Shown in pieces: positions 16,436-24,989 of a stretch of DNA of 64,000 bases; position 1 is the first letter of the stretch, and every line of letters starts with the position of its first letter. The notes below the pieces were generated by a model. It searched no databases, was not told where the DNA came from, and saw nothing but the letters and a program-made list of their open reading frames with translations. A program made the translations under genes and the position numbers. Where the stretch lies: contig NZ_JAMDGZ010000048.1 in assembly GCF_028656935.1 (NCBI RefSeq), forward strand, positions 124,001 through 188,000. The letters are read 5' to 3'. The DNA comes from Pseudomonas rubra. Its GTDB lineage: Bacteria > Pseudomonadota > Gammaproteobacteria > Pseudomonadales > Pseudomonadaceae.

Positions 16436-17304
16436 AGTTCCAGAGGCTGTGCTGCAAAGCGCAGCCTCGGGTGCATGATGCGGTCCTGGGCACGCACCAG
16501 CTCCAGCTCGTAGCTGGCGCAGGCCTGGGTTTCCAGCAGTACTTCGTGCACAGCGGCGGCGGTGAACTCAAACGCCGCCACCCAGTCGTCACCCAACAGC
16601 AAGCGCGCCAGGAACAAGCCTGACGTCAGGTCGCCAACGCCTACCGGCTGACGGGCGAATGCCAGCAGCGGGCGACGGATATGCCAGTTGCCTTCGGCGG
16701 TCACCAGGAGCATTTCAAAGTCTTCGGCACCTCGCCCAGGATAAGCCAGGTGCTTGACCAGCACTGCCTTTGGGCCCCGCTCCAGTAGGCTGCGGGCCAT
16801 CTCGACACAGTCTTGCAACGACTCGGCGCGGCGCCCACAGAAGCTGTCCAGCTCCAACTGGTTCGGGCACAACACATCCGCGCAGGTCAGCGCCTGCTCA
16901 ACCAGAAACTCGCTGACTTCGGCCGGGACGATGCACCCCTTCTCGGGGTGCCCCATCACCGGGTCGCACAAGTACAGGGCGCGCGGGTTAGCGGCCTTGA
17001 TTCGGGCCACGCCGCTGAGGATCGCCCTTCCCTGTTCGGCACTGCCCAGGTAGCCGGACAACACCGCATCGCAATTGCCCAGCTCACCGATCGTCGCAAT
17101 CCCTTCTACCAGTGCAGGTATTTGCGCTGGAGCAAGCACTTCTCCAGTCCACTGGCCATACTGAGTATGGTTGGAGAACTGCACAGTATTGAGCGGCCAG
17201 ACCTTCACCCCAACCCGCTGCATGGGAAATACCGCGGCGCTATTGCCGGCATGGCCGAAAACTACGTGAGACTGGATGGCAAGCAGATGCGGCGTACGTT
17301 TCAT
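16432..17304 (-). CDS. pdxY: Pyridoxal kinase PdxY
   Basis: ATP-dependent kinase that salvages pyridoxal to pyridoxal 5'-phosphate, 290 residues. Ribokinase-like fold: the start LLAIQSHVVFGHAGNSAAVF contains the family's substrate-binding region, YLCDPVMGHPEKGCIVP the central motif, and QPVGVGDLTSGLFLARLL carries the catalytic Asp in the GxGD motif. Length and order are normal for PdxY. It is divergent from the DUF3301 gene. Confidence 0.95.
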   Translation of the reverse strand: MKRTPHLLAIQSHVVFGHAGNSAAVFPMQRVGVKVWPLNTVQFSNHTQYGQWTGEVLAPAQIPALVEGIATIGELGNCDAVLSGYLGSAEQGRAILSGVARIKAANPRALYLCDPVMGHPEKGCIVPAEVSEFLVEQALTCADVLCPNQLELDSFCGRRAESLQDCVEMARSLLERGPKAVLVKHLAYPGRGAEDFEMLLVTAEGNWHIRRPLLAFARQPVGVGDLTSGLFLARLLLGDDWVAAFEFTAAAVHEVLLETQACASYELELVRAQDRIMHPRLRFAAQPLEL

Positions 17305-17423
17305 GCAGGACTTCCAAAAGCGTAGGAATGAAGAACAAGGCGCGCAGTATGGCGCTAAATGCCACCTGTACGACAGACCGGGGAGGCAGTTAAGCTGGGC
17401 ATACCTCGTTGGAGCAAATGTAG

Positions 17424-17816
17424 ATGTTGACCCTGGGAAATCTCTTCGTGCTGATGCTGCTGGCCACGGCTGGCGCCTGGTTGTGGCATAACCACGGCTT
17501 GCGTGAAAAGGCCTTGGAGCGGGTCAAACAACACTGCGCCAAGCTCGATCTGGAACTGCTCGATGGCAATGTTGCGCTCAAGCGCATCGGTTTTGTCCGC
17601 GACGCCAACGGCCGCAAGCGCCTGGCCCGGGTGTACAACTTCGAGTTCACCGTCACCGGCGAACAGCGCCACCCCGGTACTGTGACTCAGTTTGGCGCCC
17701 ACACCATGCAAATCGAACTGGCGCCCTACCCGTTCGAGATCAAGACACCTCAACATCACGACAATGTCATCGAGATGAATCAGTGGCGCCAGGACCATAA
17801 CCGCTGGCGCAACTAA
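17424..17816 (+). CDS. DUF3301 membrane-anchored protein
   Basis: 130 residues. One N-terminal membrane helix (LGNLFVLMLLATAGAWLW) followed by a small soluble domain with LDGNVALKRIGFVRD, GRKRLARVYNFEFTVTGEQR and a His/Asp-rich tail. This arrangement is the DUF3301 family, common in gammaproteobacteria and of unknown function. It overlaps the end of the neighbouring COG0523 gene by 4 bp, convergent. Confidence 0.85.
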   Translation: MLTLGNLFVLMLLATAGAWLWHNHGLREKALERVKQHCAKLDLELLDGNVALKRIGFVRDANGRKRLARVYNFEFTVTGEQRHPGTVTQFGAHTMQIELAPYPFEIKTPQHHDNVIEMNQWRQDHNRWRN

Positions 17817-18784
17817 ACGCGACAGGCCAGCATGGCTTGCTTGAGCAGTTCAGGGTCTTGCGGCTCGGCGAAGATCAGCTCCAGCCGCGAATCACGGCGC
17901 CATTCACTGCTGCCCCAGTCCAAGCCAGGCTGCCCCGCCACGGCATTGAGCGACTGCCAACCGTCCATGCTGTGGATAACTGCTTTGGCCCGGCGCCACC
18001 CCTGGGCGTTCAGAAAAAGGGCCAGGCGAGTGCAATCAAACACCTGGCTCGGGTGCCAACACCAACCGATGCTCCAACCTTCGGCAGCCTGCTGAATGCT
18101 GCAAATCGGCTCCTGTGGATTTGTCCACAGGCTGCCTGTCTCCCCGTAAACATTAGCTGATGCAAGCTTATCCACAGTATTGGGAAGCACTGCAACAGCG
18201 CTTTGCACAGGCAGTTCGGAGAATGGCAACTGCCCGAAATCAGTCCAGTACAGGCGAACATCCGCAAGCCGAGAAGCTATCCACAAACGTTGTTGCGCGT
18301 CCAAGTCGGCGGATTTATTCATCACCAGCAGCCCGGCGCTGGCCAGGGTCGATTGTTGTGCTTCAGGCAGGGCAAAACCTGCAGCCAGTTGCTCGGCATC
18401 AAGCACCAGCACCGCCGGTTGTACCGCCAACACGCCCTGCCAGGGCGGCAAACGCAGTTGCTCAAGCAATTGCAGCGGATGGCCCAGCCCGGAGGGCTCG
18501 ATAAAAACCCGATGCGGCCTGGCCTTGCGCAGTAAGCGACCCAGGCCGACCTGGAACGGCATGCCGTTGACGCAGCACAGGCAACCACCGGCCACCTCAG
18601 CGAGGGCAATGCCATCGTCATCGCTGGTCAGCAGCGCCGCATCCAGCCCGATCTGGCCGAACTCGTTGATCAACACGGCCCAGCGCTCATCGGCGGGCCG
18701 TTGCGCCAGCAGTTGGCGAATCAGGCTGGTCTTGCCGGCACCGAGCGGTCCGGCAATCACGTGAGTGGGAATGTTCTGCAGCAT
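17813..18784 (-). CDS. COG0523 (CobW-like) GTPase, probable metal chaperone
   Basis: 323 residues from the ATG at 18784 (MLQNIPTHVIAGPLGAGKTS). G3E GTPase features: P-loop GPLGAGKTS, the metal-binding CxCC motif in EVAGGCLCCVNG, FIEPSGLGHP (Walker B region) and MNKSADL near the guanine-specificity position, then a C-terminal CobW_C-like domain. It lies 84 bp downstream of zigA on the same strand and so probably belongs to the same zinc-limitation operon. Metal specificity is inferred from context only. Confidence 0.85.
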   Translation of the reverse strand: MLQNIPTHVIAGPLGAGKTSLIRQLLAQRPADERWAVLINEFGQIGLDAALLTSDDDGIALAEVAGGCLCCVNGMPFQVGLGRLLRKARPHRVFIEPSGLGHPLQLLEQLRLPPWQGVLAVQPAVLVLDAEQLAAGFALPEAQQSTLASAGLLVMNKSADLDAQQRLWIASRLADVRLYWTDFGQLPFSELPVQSAVAVLPNTVDKLASANVYGETGSLWTNPQEPICSIQQAAEGWSIGWCWHPSQVFDCTRLALFLNAQGWRRAKAVIHSMDGWQSLNAVAGQPGLDWGSSEWRRDSRLELIFAEPQDPELLKQAMLACRV

Positions 18785-18868
18785 GAGACAGGTAACGCCT
18801 GAAGTTTTCGTCACTATGCCGCTATTTCAGGTCATCCAGTCAAGACTGAGAATCAAGCACCTGGCGCA

Positions 18869-20077
18869 TCAAGCCGCTTCCTCGTCGAACCAGGGGCCGA
18901 ACGGGTCGGTCAGTTGCTGCCAACTGCGCACGCCAGCGGCCATTTCCGCGTCATCTAGCAGGCAAGCCGAAAGCTCGGCATCAAGCTGGGCGAAGTCGAT
19001 GTTCTGGCCGATAAACACCAGTTCCTGGCGGCAGTCACCACATTCGGCGCCCCAGTTCTTGAGGATCTCTGCAGTGCTCTGCTTATCCTGCGGCCAGTCC
19101 TCACGTGGAACGAAACGCCACCAGCGCCCGGCAAAGCCATAGCGCATCATGCCGCCAGCCTGCGACCAGCTCCCAGCATCCTGATGCTTGCTGGCCAGCC
19201 AGAAGAAACCCTTGGAGCGCAGCAGCCGACCGTTGTCCCACGGACTGTGGATAAAGTCGAAAAAGCGCTGCGGATGCAGGGGCCGGCGTGCTTGCCAGGT
19301 GGTGGCGGCGATGCCGTATTCCTCGGTTTCCGGTACATGTTCGCCACGCAGTTCCTGCAGCCAACCAGGTGCCTGGGCCGCTCGCTCGAAATCGAATAAA
19401 CCGGTATTGAGGATCTGCTTCAGCGGAACTTGGCCCATGACCATCGGCACAATCTGCGCCTGGGCATTGAGGCTACGCAAAATGGCCGTGAGCTCTTCAC
19501 GCGCAACCCTGCTGATCAGGTCGATTTTGCTGAGCAAAATCACGTCGGCGAACTCCACCTGCTCGATCAGCAGGTCACTGATCGAGCGTTGGTCTTCTTC
19601 ACCCAGGGTTTCACCGCGACTGGCCAGACTTTCGGCGGCCTGATAATCACGTAAGAAGTTCAGGCCATCGACCACAGTGACCATGGTATCCAGGCGTGCC
19701 TGGTCGGCCAGGCTACGGCCTTGCTCATCGCGAAAGGTAAAGGTTTCGGCCACTGGCAGTGGCTCGGAGATGCCGGTTGATTCGATCAACAGATAATCAA
19801 AGCGCCCCTCCCGGGCCAGGCGCGCGACTTCTTCGAGCAAGTCTTCGCGCAAGGTGCAGCAAATGCAGCCGTTGCTCATCTCCACCAGTTTCTCTTCGGC
19901 GCGGTTGAGGCTGACATTACGCTGCACCTCACTGGCGTCGATATTGATTTCACTCATGTCGTTGACGATCACCGCCACCCGCAGGTTGTCGCGATTTTTC
20001 AGAACGTGGTTGAGCAGCGTGCTTTTACCAGCACCCAAAAAGCCGGAAAGCACGGTGACGGGAAGACGGTTGGGCAT
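18869..20077 (-). CDS. zigA: Zinc-responsive COG0523 GTPase ZigA
   Basis: 402 residues from the ATG at 20077 (MPNRLPVTVLSGFLGAGKST). P-loop GFLGAGKST, CxCC motif in MSNGCICCTLRED, LLIESTGISEPLPVAETF and SKIDLI (NKxD position) define a G3E GTPase. The C-terminal half (about 260-390) is the CobW C-terminal domain. ZigA is a putative zinc metallochaperone induced by Zur derepression. A near-perfect Zur box lies 49 bp upstream of this start, shared with the divergent folE2 side. Confidence 0.9.
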   Translation of the reverse strand: MPNRLPVTVLSGFLGAGKSTLLNHVLKNRDNLRVAVIVNDMSEINIDASEVQRNVSLNRAEEKLVEMSNGCICCTLREDLLEEVARLAREGRFDYLLIESTGISEPLPVAETFTFRDEQGRSLADQARLDTMVTVVDGLNFLRDYQAAESLASRGETLGEEDQRSISDLLIEQVEFADVILLSKIDLISRVAREELTAILRSLNAQAQIVPMVMGQVPLKQILNTGLFDFERAAQAPGWLQELRGEHVPETEEYGIAATTWQARRPLHPQRFFDFIHSPWDNGRLLRSKGFFWLASKHQDAGSWSQAGGMMRYGFAGRWWRFVPREDWPQDKQSTAEILKNWGAECGDCRQELVFIGQNIDFAQLDAELSACLLDDAEMAAGVRSWQQLTDPFGPWFDEEAA

Positions 20078-20125
20078 GGGGCGATCCTCATCAGGGCGAG
20101 TGCATTCGAACGATGCATTGCGCAA

Positions 20126-20140
20126 TGTTATATTATAACA
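20126..20140. promoter_or_regulatory. Zur box, shared by zigA and the folE2 operon
   Basis: TGTTATATTATAACA matches the gammaproteobacterial Zur consensus (GTTATANTATAAC core) and is symmetric except for the centre. It lies between divergent zinc-limitation genes. Zur with zinc would repress both directions. Confidence 0.9.
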
Positions 20141-20194
20141 ATACAATCATGCCAACCTACTTCGCTCAGAACTTGACCAAAGGCCGCCCTGAAG

Positions 20195-20578
20195 ATGAAA
20201 CCGCGTTGCTTGTTTATCGTTGCTGCGCTGTTGCTTTGCCCATCGGGTGCCTTCGCCGTGCCACTGAGCAACGGCCTGGCGCTCTGTACCCGCAGCGCTA
20301 CCCTGCTTGCCTGCAACGATGCACAAGGCAATTACTACAGCGTGCAAACCCAGGGCAGCACCACTTACCTACGCGGTTTTGAAATGCAAGGTCGCAGGCT
20401 ATGGGCACAAACCAACAGCCGTTATGGCCAACTGACTTTTTACACAGGCGTCGCGAGCAACGGTGAAACCTGGGTCGGTTACAGCCGGCGAGTGGGCTGG
20501 ACCACCTTGAACAGCGTGTCCAGTTCCACCGGGCAGCGTTTCAATCTGCGCTGCAACCGCCTGAGCGGCTGCCAATAG
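20195..20578 (+). CDS. Small exported protein of unknown function in the folE2 operon
   Basis: 127 residues. Signal peptide MKPRCLFIVAALLLCPSGAF with cleavage near AFA|VP. The mature part of about 105 residues has four cysteines (in ALCTRSA, LACNDA, LRCNRL, SGCQ), probably two disulfides, and is rich in Tyr, Ser and Gly, suggesting a small beta-rich periplasmic or secreted protein. It lies 55 bp from the Zur box and 24 bp before folE2, so it should be induced by zinc starvation. I do not recognise the family. Confidence 0.75.
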   Translation: MKPRCLFIVAALLLCPSGAFAVPLSNGLALCTRSATLLACNDAQGNYYSVQTQGSTTYLRGFEMQGRRLWAQTNSRYGQLTFYTGVASNGETWVGYSRRVGWTTLNSVSSSTGQRFNLRCNRLSGCQ

Positions 20579-20602
20579 TCTTCCTTGAAAAGTGAACCCC
20601 TG

Positions 20603-21490
20603 ATGAGCGCTTTCACCCTGCCTGACATTGCTGCCCAAGCCACCCACAGCCAGTTGCCCTTGGAGTGGGTTGGCATGTGCAACATTGCCCTGCCTGTGCA
20701 GATCAATGGCCAGATGTTGCGTGCCAGTGCCGACGCGGGCGTGAGCCTTGATGACGGCGCATCCAGAGGCATACACATGTCACGACTGTACCTGGCGCTC
20801 GAAGTGTTGGAGCATGAGGCGTTAACCCCTGCGCTGTTGAATGAGGTGTTGGAGCGCTTTCTCGATAGCCATGTTGGCCTGTCAGCCAGCGCCTTCTTGA
20901 CCCTGCGCTTCGACCTGATGCTAAAACGGTCTGCCCTGGTCAGCCCGCTGGCAGGTTGGAAAGCCTACCCGATCACCTTGCATGCGCAGATAAAAGACGA
21001 AGTGTTCCACGTGGAACTATTTGTCGATGTGGAGTATTCCTCCACTTGTCCCTGTTCTGCCGCCTTGGCCCGGCAGTTGATCCAACAGCAATTCATTACC
21101 GATTTTGGCAATCGCTGCTTGAGTCATGAGGCTGTCTTGAGTTGGCTAGGCAGTGCTCAAGGCATTGTCGCCACGCCGCATAGCCAACGCAGTGTGGCAA
21201 AGCTGCAGGTTCGTCTGCGCCCAGGCAATGGCGAACTACCGATAGAAGCGCTAATCAACCAGGCCGAAAACGCTCTAGGCACTGCGGTGCAAACTGCTGT
21301 GAAGCGCGCCGACGAACAGGCCTTTGCCTTGGCCAACGGGCAGAATCTGATGTTCTGCGAAGATGCCGCCCGGAGATTGAATCTGGCCTTGAAAAACTTA
21401 CATTGGCTCAGCGGCTTCAACCTGCGCGTGGAACATGCCGAAAGTTTGCATGCCCACGACGCAGTCGCTCACAGCCAATGGCGGTGGTGA
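20603..21490 (+). CDS. folE2: GTP cyclohydrolase FolE2 (type IB)
   Basis: 295 residues from the ATG at 20603 (MSAFTLPDIAAQATHSQLPL). COG1469 signatures: GASRGIHMSRLY, and the catalytic cysteine region YSSTCPCSAALA (residues 146-156). Converts GTP to 7,8-dihydroneopterin triphosphate for folate synthesis and, unlike FolE, does not need zinc, so it replaces FolE during zinc shortage. The Zur box upstream fits this. Confidence 0.95.
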   Translation: MSAFTLPDIAAQATHSQLPLEWVGMCNIALPVQINGQMLRASADAGVSLDDGASRGIHMSRLYLALEVLEHEALTPALLNEVLERFLDSHVGLSASAFLTLRFDLMLKRSALVSPLAGWKAYPITLHAQIKDEVFHVELFVDVEYSSTCPCSAALARQLIQQQFITDFGNRCLSHEAVLSWLGSAQGIVATPHSQRSVAKLQVRLRPGNGELPIEALINQAENALGTAVQTAVKRADEQAFALANGQNLMFCEDAARRLNLALKNLHWLSGFNLRVEHAESLHAHDAVAHSQWRW

Positions 21491-21496
21491 GACGTT

Positions 21497-22024
21497 TCAG
21501 GTTCGCGGTTTGACCGTACCGCAATCATTGCCCAGCCACAGCGCACGAGTGTTCATACTGCCCTGCTGCTGCACACCAGAAGCGTTGAATGTGCCATTAA
21601 CCTTGGTCGTGAACTCACGGTCACTGACGAACGTGGCCTCACCATTGCCTTGGGCTTTCGGGCAACTGAAGGTGAACTTCCAGACATTGCCATTGCGCTC
21701 GGTAATCTTCTGAGTGCAGCCAGACTTGGGATCCTGCAGCGGGATGTCATTGGTTTTAACCTGCTCTGGCGTCAGGCAGGAACGTACTCCCTGACCGGCT
21801 ACACTGATCCCTTGCTTAGCCAGGCCGCCCTCGATCATCGCCCGTTGTTCCGGTGGCAGGTTCTTCAACTGGCCGAGCATGAAGCCCATGTCCGGCAGCG
21901 CCTTACCATCGACCTGCATGTTGCTGGTGGTCAGCTCCCACAAGCCAGGTTGCAACATCTGCGCATGCACCAACGGGCTTGCCAGGCCCACGACCAGTGC
22001 CAGCAGCGGCAGACGATTCTTCAT
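21497..22024 (-). CDS. DUF3617 exported protein
   Basis: 175 residues from the ATG at 22024. Signal peptide MKNRLPLLALVVGLASPLVH cut after HAQ. The mature part begins MLQPGLWELTTSNMQVDGKA, the typical opening of DUF3617 (PGLWE), and has cysteines at RSCLTPEQV, SGCTQKI, FSCPKA and NDCGTV. Periplasmic, function unknown. It ends 6 bp from folE2, convergent. Confidence 0.85.
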   Translation of the reverse strand: MKNRLPLLALVVGLASPLVHAQMLQPGLWELTTSNMQVDGKALPDMGFMLGQLKNLPPEQRAMIEGGLAKQGISVAGQGVRSCLTPEQVKTNDIPLQDPKSGCTQKITERNGNVWKFTFSCPKAQGNGEATFVSDREFTTKVNGTFNASGVQQQGSMNTRALWLGNDCGTVKPRT

Positions 22025-22151
22025 GTAATGACTCCTCAAAACTCCAGCCCCAAGCTGGAACAAAGCTTAGACGTCAATTGATGCTTTGGGTTGCAAGTGC
22101 TGGCATGAACATGCTCTGTTAGGGGCAGTGCCTTCGGACAGCAGGATGCGT

Positions 22152-23591
22152 ATGGATTACCACAGCCCCTACTTCTTCGGTTACCTCATTGGTGTGATTC
22201 ACCTGCTTGGGGTCATTGCCGCACTGCATGCGGTGTTCACCGTGCGTACCGCCCAAGGTGCGATCGCCTGGGCCATGTCGCTGCTGTTCATCCCCTACTT
22301 CACGCTGATTCCCTACCTGGTGTTCGGCAGCCGTACCTTCGATGCCTACATTCAGGCACGGCGCCAGGCCAACCAGGAAATGCATGTGGCCATGGCCGAC
22401 CTGAACTGGCGCCCCTGGGTGGAGGAAGCTCTAGCCGCGCGTAACTCCGAGTCCTATGGTTCGTTGCGGGCGATGCCCAAGCTCGGTCGCATGCCGTGCC
22501 TGGCCAATAACCAGGTGCACTTGCTGGTCGATGGCAAGGCCACCTTCGACGCGATCTTGCGTGCCATCGCCGGCGCCCGCGACACCGTGCTGGTGCAGTT
22601 CTTCATCATTCACGACGATGACCTGGGGCGAAGGCTGCAAACCGCGTTGCTGGAAAGAGCTGCACAAGGGGTGAAGGTCTATGTGCTCTACGACCGAGTT
22701 GGCAGCCACGCCCTGCCCTCGGCCTACAGCCAGAAGTTGCGCGAAGGCGGTGTGCACATTCGCGCATTCGCCACCCGGCGCGGCTGGTTCAACCGCTTCC
22801 AGGTCAACTTTCGCAACCACCGTAAAATCGTCGTGGTCGACGGCCTGCAGGGTTTTGTCGGGGGGCACAACGTGGGGGACGAATACCTCGGCGGCAACCC
22901 GAAGCTGTCGCCGTGGCGTGATACCCATGTACAGGTCAGCGGACCGGTGCTGGCCTGCCTGCAGGAGTCGTTTGCCGAGGACTGGTTCTGGGCCTCACGC
23001 CAATTGCCACCGCTGATCCTGCCGGACACCTATCCCGACGATGGCGTGCTGTGTCAGGTACTGGCCAGCGGGCCGGCCGACCCTCAGGAAACCTGTTCGC
23101 TATTCTTTGTCGAAGCCATCCACGCGGCTCGCGAACGCCTGTGGATCACCAGCCCCTACTTCATCCCCGACGAAGCAGTGTTTGCCGCCTTGCGTCTGGC
23201 CGTACTACGAGGTGTAGATGTACGCATCCTGATTCCATCGCGCGCCGATCACCGCATCGTCTACGCCGCCTCCAGCCTGTTCGCTTTCGAGGCGGTGCGC
23301 GCCGGGGTGCGGATGTTCCGCTATGGGCCAGGCTTTCTGCACCAGAAGGTGGTACTGGTCGACAACGAAATCAGCGCGATTGGCAGTGCCAACCTCGACA
23401 ACCGTTCGTTCCGGCTCAACTTCGAAATCATGCTGCTAACGGTGGACCGGGCGTTCGCTGATAAGGTCGACGCGATGCTCACCCACGACTTCAATCAGGC
23501 TCGCGAGATCACCGCCGAAGACACCCGTGATACGCATCGCCTGCAACAACTGGGGATGCGTATCGCGCGACTGATCTCGCCGATTCTGTAG
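22152..23591 (+). CDS. cls: Cardiolipin synthase A
   Basis: 479 residues from the ATG at 22152. Two N-terminal membrane helices (YFFGYLIGVIHLLGVIAALH and AWAMSLLFIPYFTLIPYLVF) precede two phospholipase-D domains. HKD motifs: NHRKIVVVDG (about residue 220) and HQKVVLVDNEISAIGSANLD (about residue 397). It condenses two phosphatidylglycerols to cardiolipin at the inner membrane. An AGGA lies just ahead of the chosen start. Confidence 0.95.
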   Translation: MDYHSPYFFGYLIGVIHLLGVIAALHAVFTVRTAQGAIAWAMSLLFIPYFTLIPYLVFGSRTFDAYIQARRQANQEMHVAMADLNWRPWVEEALAARNSESYGSLRAMPKLGRMPCLANNQVHLLVDGKATFDAILRAIAGARDTVLVQFFIIHDDDLGRRLQTALLERAAQGVKVYVLYDRVGSHALPSAYSQKLREGGVHIRAFATRRGWFNRFQVNFRNHRKIVVVDGLQGFVGGHNVGDEYLGGNPKLSPWRDTHVQVSGPVLACLQESFAEDWFWASRQLPPLILPDTYPDDGVLCQVLASGPADPQETCSLFFVEAIHAARERLWITSPYFIPDEAVFAALRLAVLRGVDVRILIPSRADHRIVYAASSLFAFEAVRAGVRMFRYGPGFLHQKVVLVDNEISAIGSANLDNRSFRLNFEIMLLTVDRAFADKVDAMLTHDFNQAREITAEDTRDTHRLQQLGMRIARLISPIL

Positions 23592-23596
23592 GCGCC

Positions 23597-24781
23597 TCAG
23601 CGATAGAGGTCTTCGCGGGTCATGGGCAACTCATGGCCACCGTCGGCCAAGGGTTTTACCGCGAGTATTTGATGCAGGTTGATCCAGCCCTTGGCGAACG
23701 CATAAGAACAGCCGGCCAGGTACAGTCGCCAGATTCGCAGGGCCTTCTCCGGCACCAACTTACCGGCCTTGTCGAGTTGCGCTTCGAGGCGGTTACTCCA
23801 GTGTTCGAGCGTGCGCGCGTAATGCAGCCGCAGGCTTTCGACATCGACGATTTCGAGGCCCGCTTCACTGATGTACGCACTGATCATCGACAAGTGCGGC
23901 AGCTCGCCATGGGGGAACACATAGCGCCCGATGAAACTGCCAGCGCCGCGCCCGACCGGGCGACCGTCCGTGTGCCTGGCAGTAATGCCATGGTTCATCA
24001 CCAGGCCACCTGCCCGCACAGCACCGAACAGGCGTTGGCAATACAGCGCCAGGTTGGCATGGCCGACGTGTTCGAACATGCCGACACTGACCACCTTGTC
24101 GAAGCGGCCGTCCTGAGGCAGGTCGCGGTAATCGAGAATCTGCAGCTCCACCTGCCCTTCCAAGCCCTCTTCCTTGACCCGTTTGCGGCCCAGCTTGAGC
24201 TGTTCCTTGCTCAGGGTGATGCCAAACACCTTGGCGCCGAACTCCCTCGCCGCATAGCGCGCCAGCCCACCCCAACCACAACCGACATCAAGCAGATAGT
24301 CACCCTCGCGCAGTCGTAGCTTGCGGCACAGGTGCTCGAATTTATTCTGCTGGGCCTGCTCCAGGGTGTTGGTTGCCGATCTGAAGTAGGCGCAGGAATA
24401 CGCCATGTCGCTATCCAGCCACAGCTGGTAGAAGGCGTTGGACAGGTCGTAGTGATAGGAAATCGCCTCCGCATCGGTAGACTTGTCATGCTCGCTGCGT
24501 ACTGGCTGATCGTCTTCTTCATCCTTGAGCAAGGCCACGCTGAGTTCGTCGATAACGCGGATCACTTCACCGATAGCGCCCTCCAGTTCAAGCTTGCCTT
24601 CGACAAATGCCGCACCCAGTTCATCCAGGCTCGGATGGGTCAGTTGGGTAATCAGCTGCGGATCCTTGACCAGAATGGTGACCTGCGGCTTGGGCCCCAG
24701 ATCGAACGCATGACCATCCCAGAGCTTGAGTCGCAGTGGCAGTTGCAGGCTTTGCAGAACAGATGGAAGTTGCGCAAGCAT
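23597..24781 (-). CDS. cfa: Cyclopropane-fatty-acyl-phospholipid synthase
   Basis: 394 residues from the ATG at 24781, preceded by AGGAGG at 8 bp. SAM-dependent methyltransferase of the CFA family: AISYHYDLSNAFYQLWLDSD (substrate/bicarbonate region), LLDVGCGWGGLARYAA (SAM motif I), KVVSVGMFEHVG, and a C-terminal region with YRHLYLAGC-like WRLYLAGCSYAFAKGWINLH. It adds a methylene bridge to unsaturated acyl chains of membrane lipids, usually in stationary phase or stress. It is convergent with cls, 5 bp apart. Confidence 0.93.
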   Translation of the reverse strand: MLAQLPSVLQSLQLPLRLKLWDGHAFDLGPKPQVTILVKDPQLITQLTHPSLDELGAAFVEGKLELEGAIGEVIRVIDELSVALLKDEEDDQPVRSEHDKSTDAEAISYHYDLSNAFYQLWLDSDMAYSCAYFRSATNTLEQAQQNKFEHLCRKLRLREGDYLLDVGCGWGGLARYAAREFGAKVFGITLSKEQLKLGRKRVKEEGLEGQVELQILDYRDLPQDGRFDKVVSVGMFEHVGHANLALYCQRLFGAVRAGGLVMNHGITARHTDGRPVGRGAGSFIGRYVFPHGELPHLSMISAYISEAGLEIVDVESLRLHYARTLEHWSNRLEAQLDKAGKLVPEKALRIWRLYLAGCSYAFAKGWINLHQILAVKPLADGGHELPMTREDLYR

Positions 24782-24989
24782 GAAATGAGCCTCCTTTTTC
24801 ATCGGACGTCTGCCCAGAAGGGTAGTTCATCTGCAGCAAGTTTCAGCCAATGCGCACCATAGCCTGAGCCTATGTGGCCCGTTGCAGACCTTGCGAGCGC
24901 GGCTTTCAGACAAGATCAATTGTATACAATGAGCCGTTGTGCGGATTAGTCTTGGCGCCATTGTCGATTCTTCATCCTGGAGTACAACA

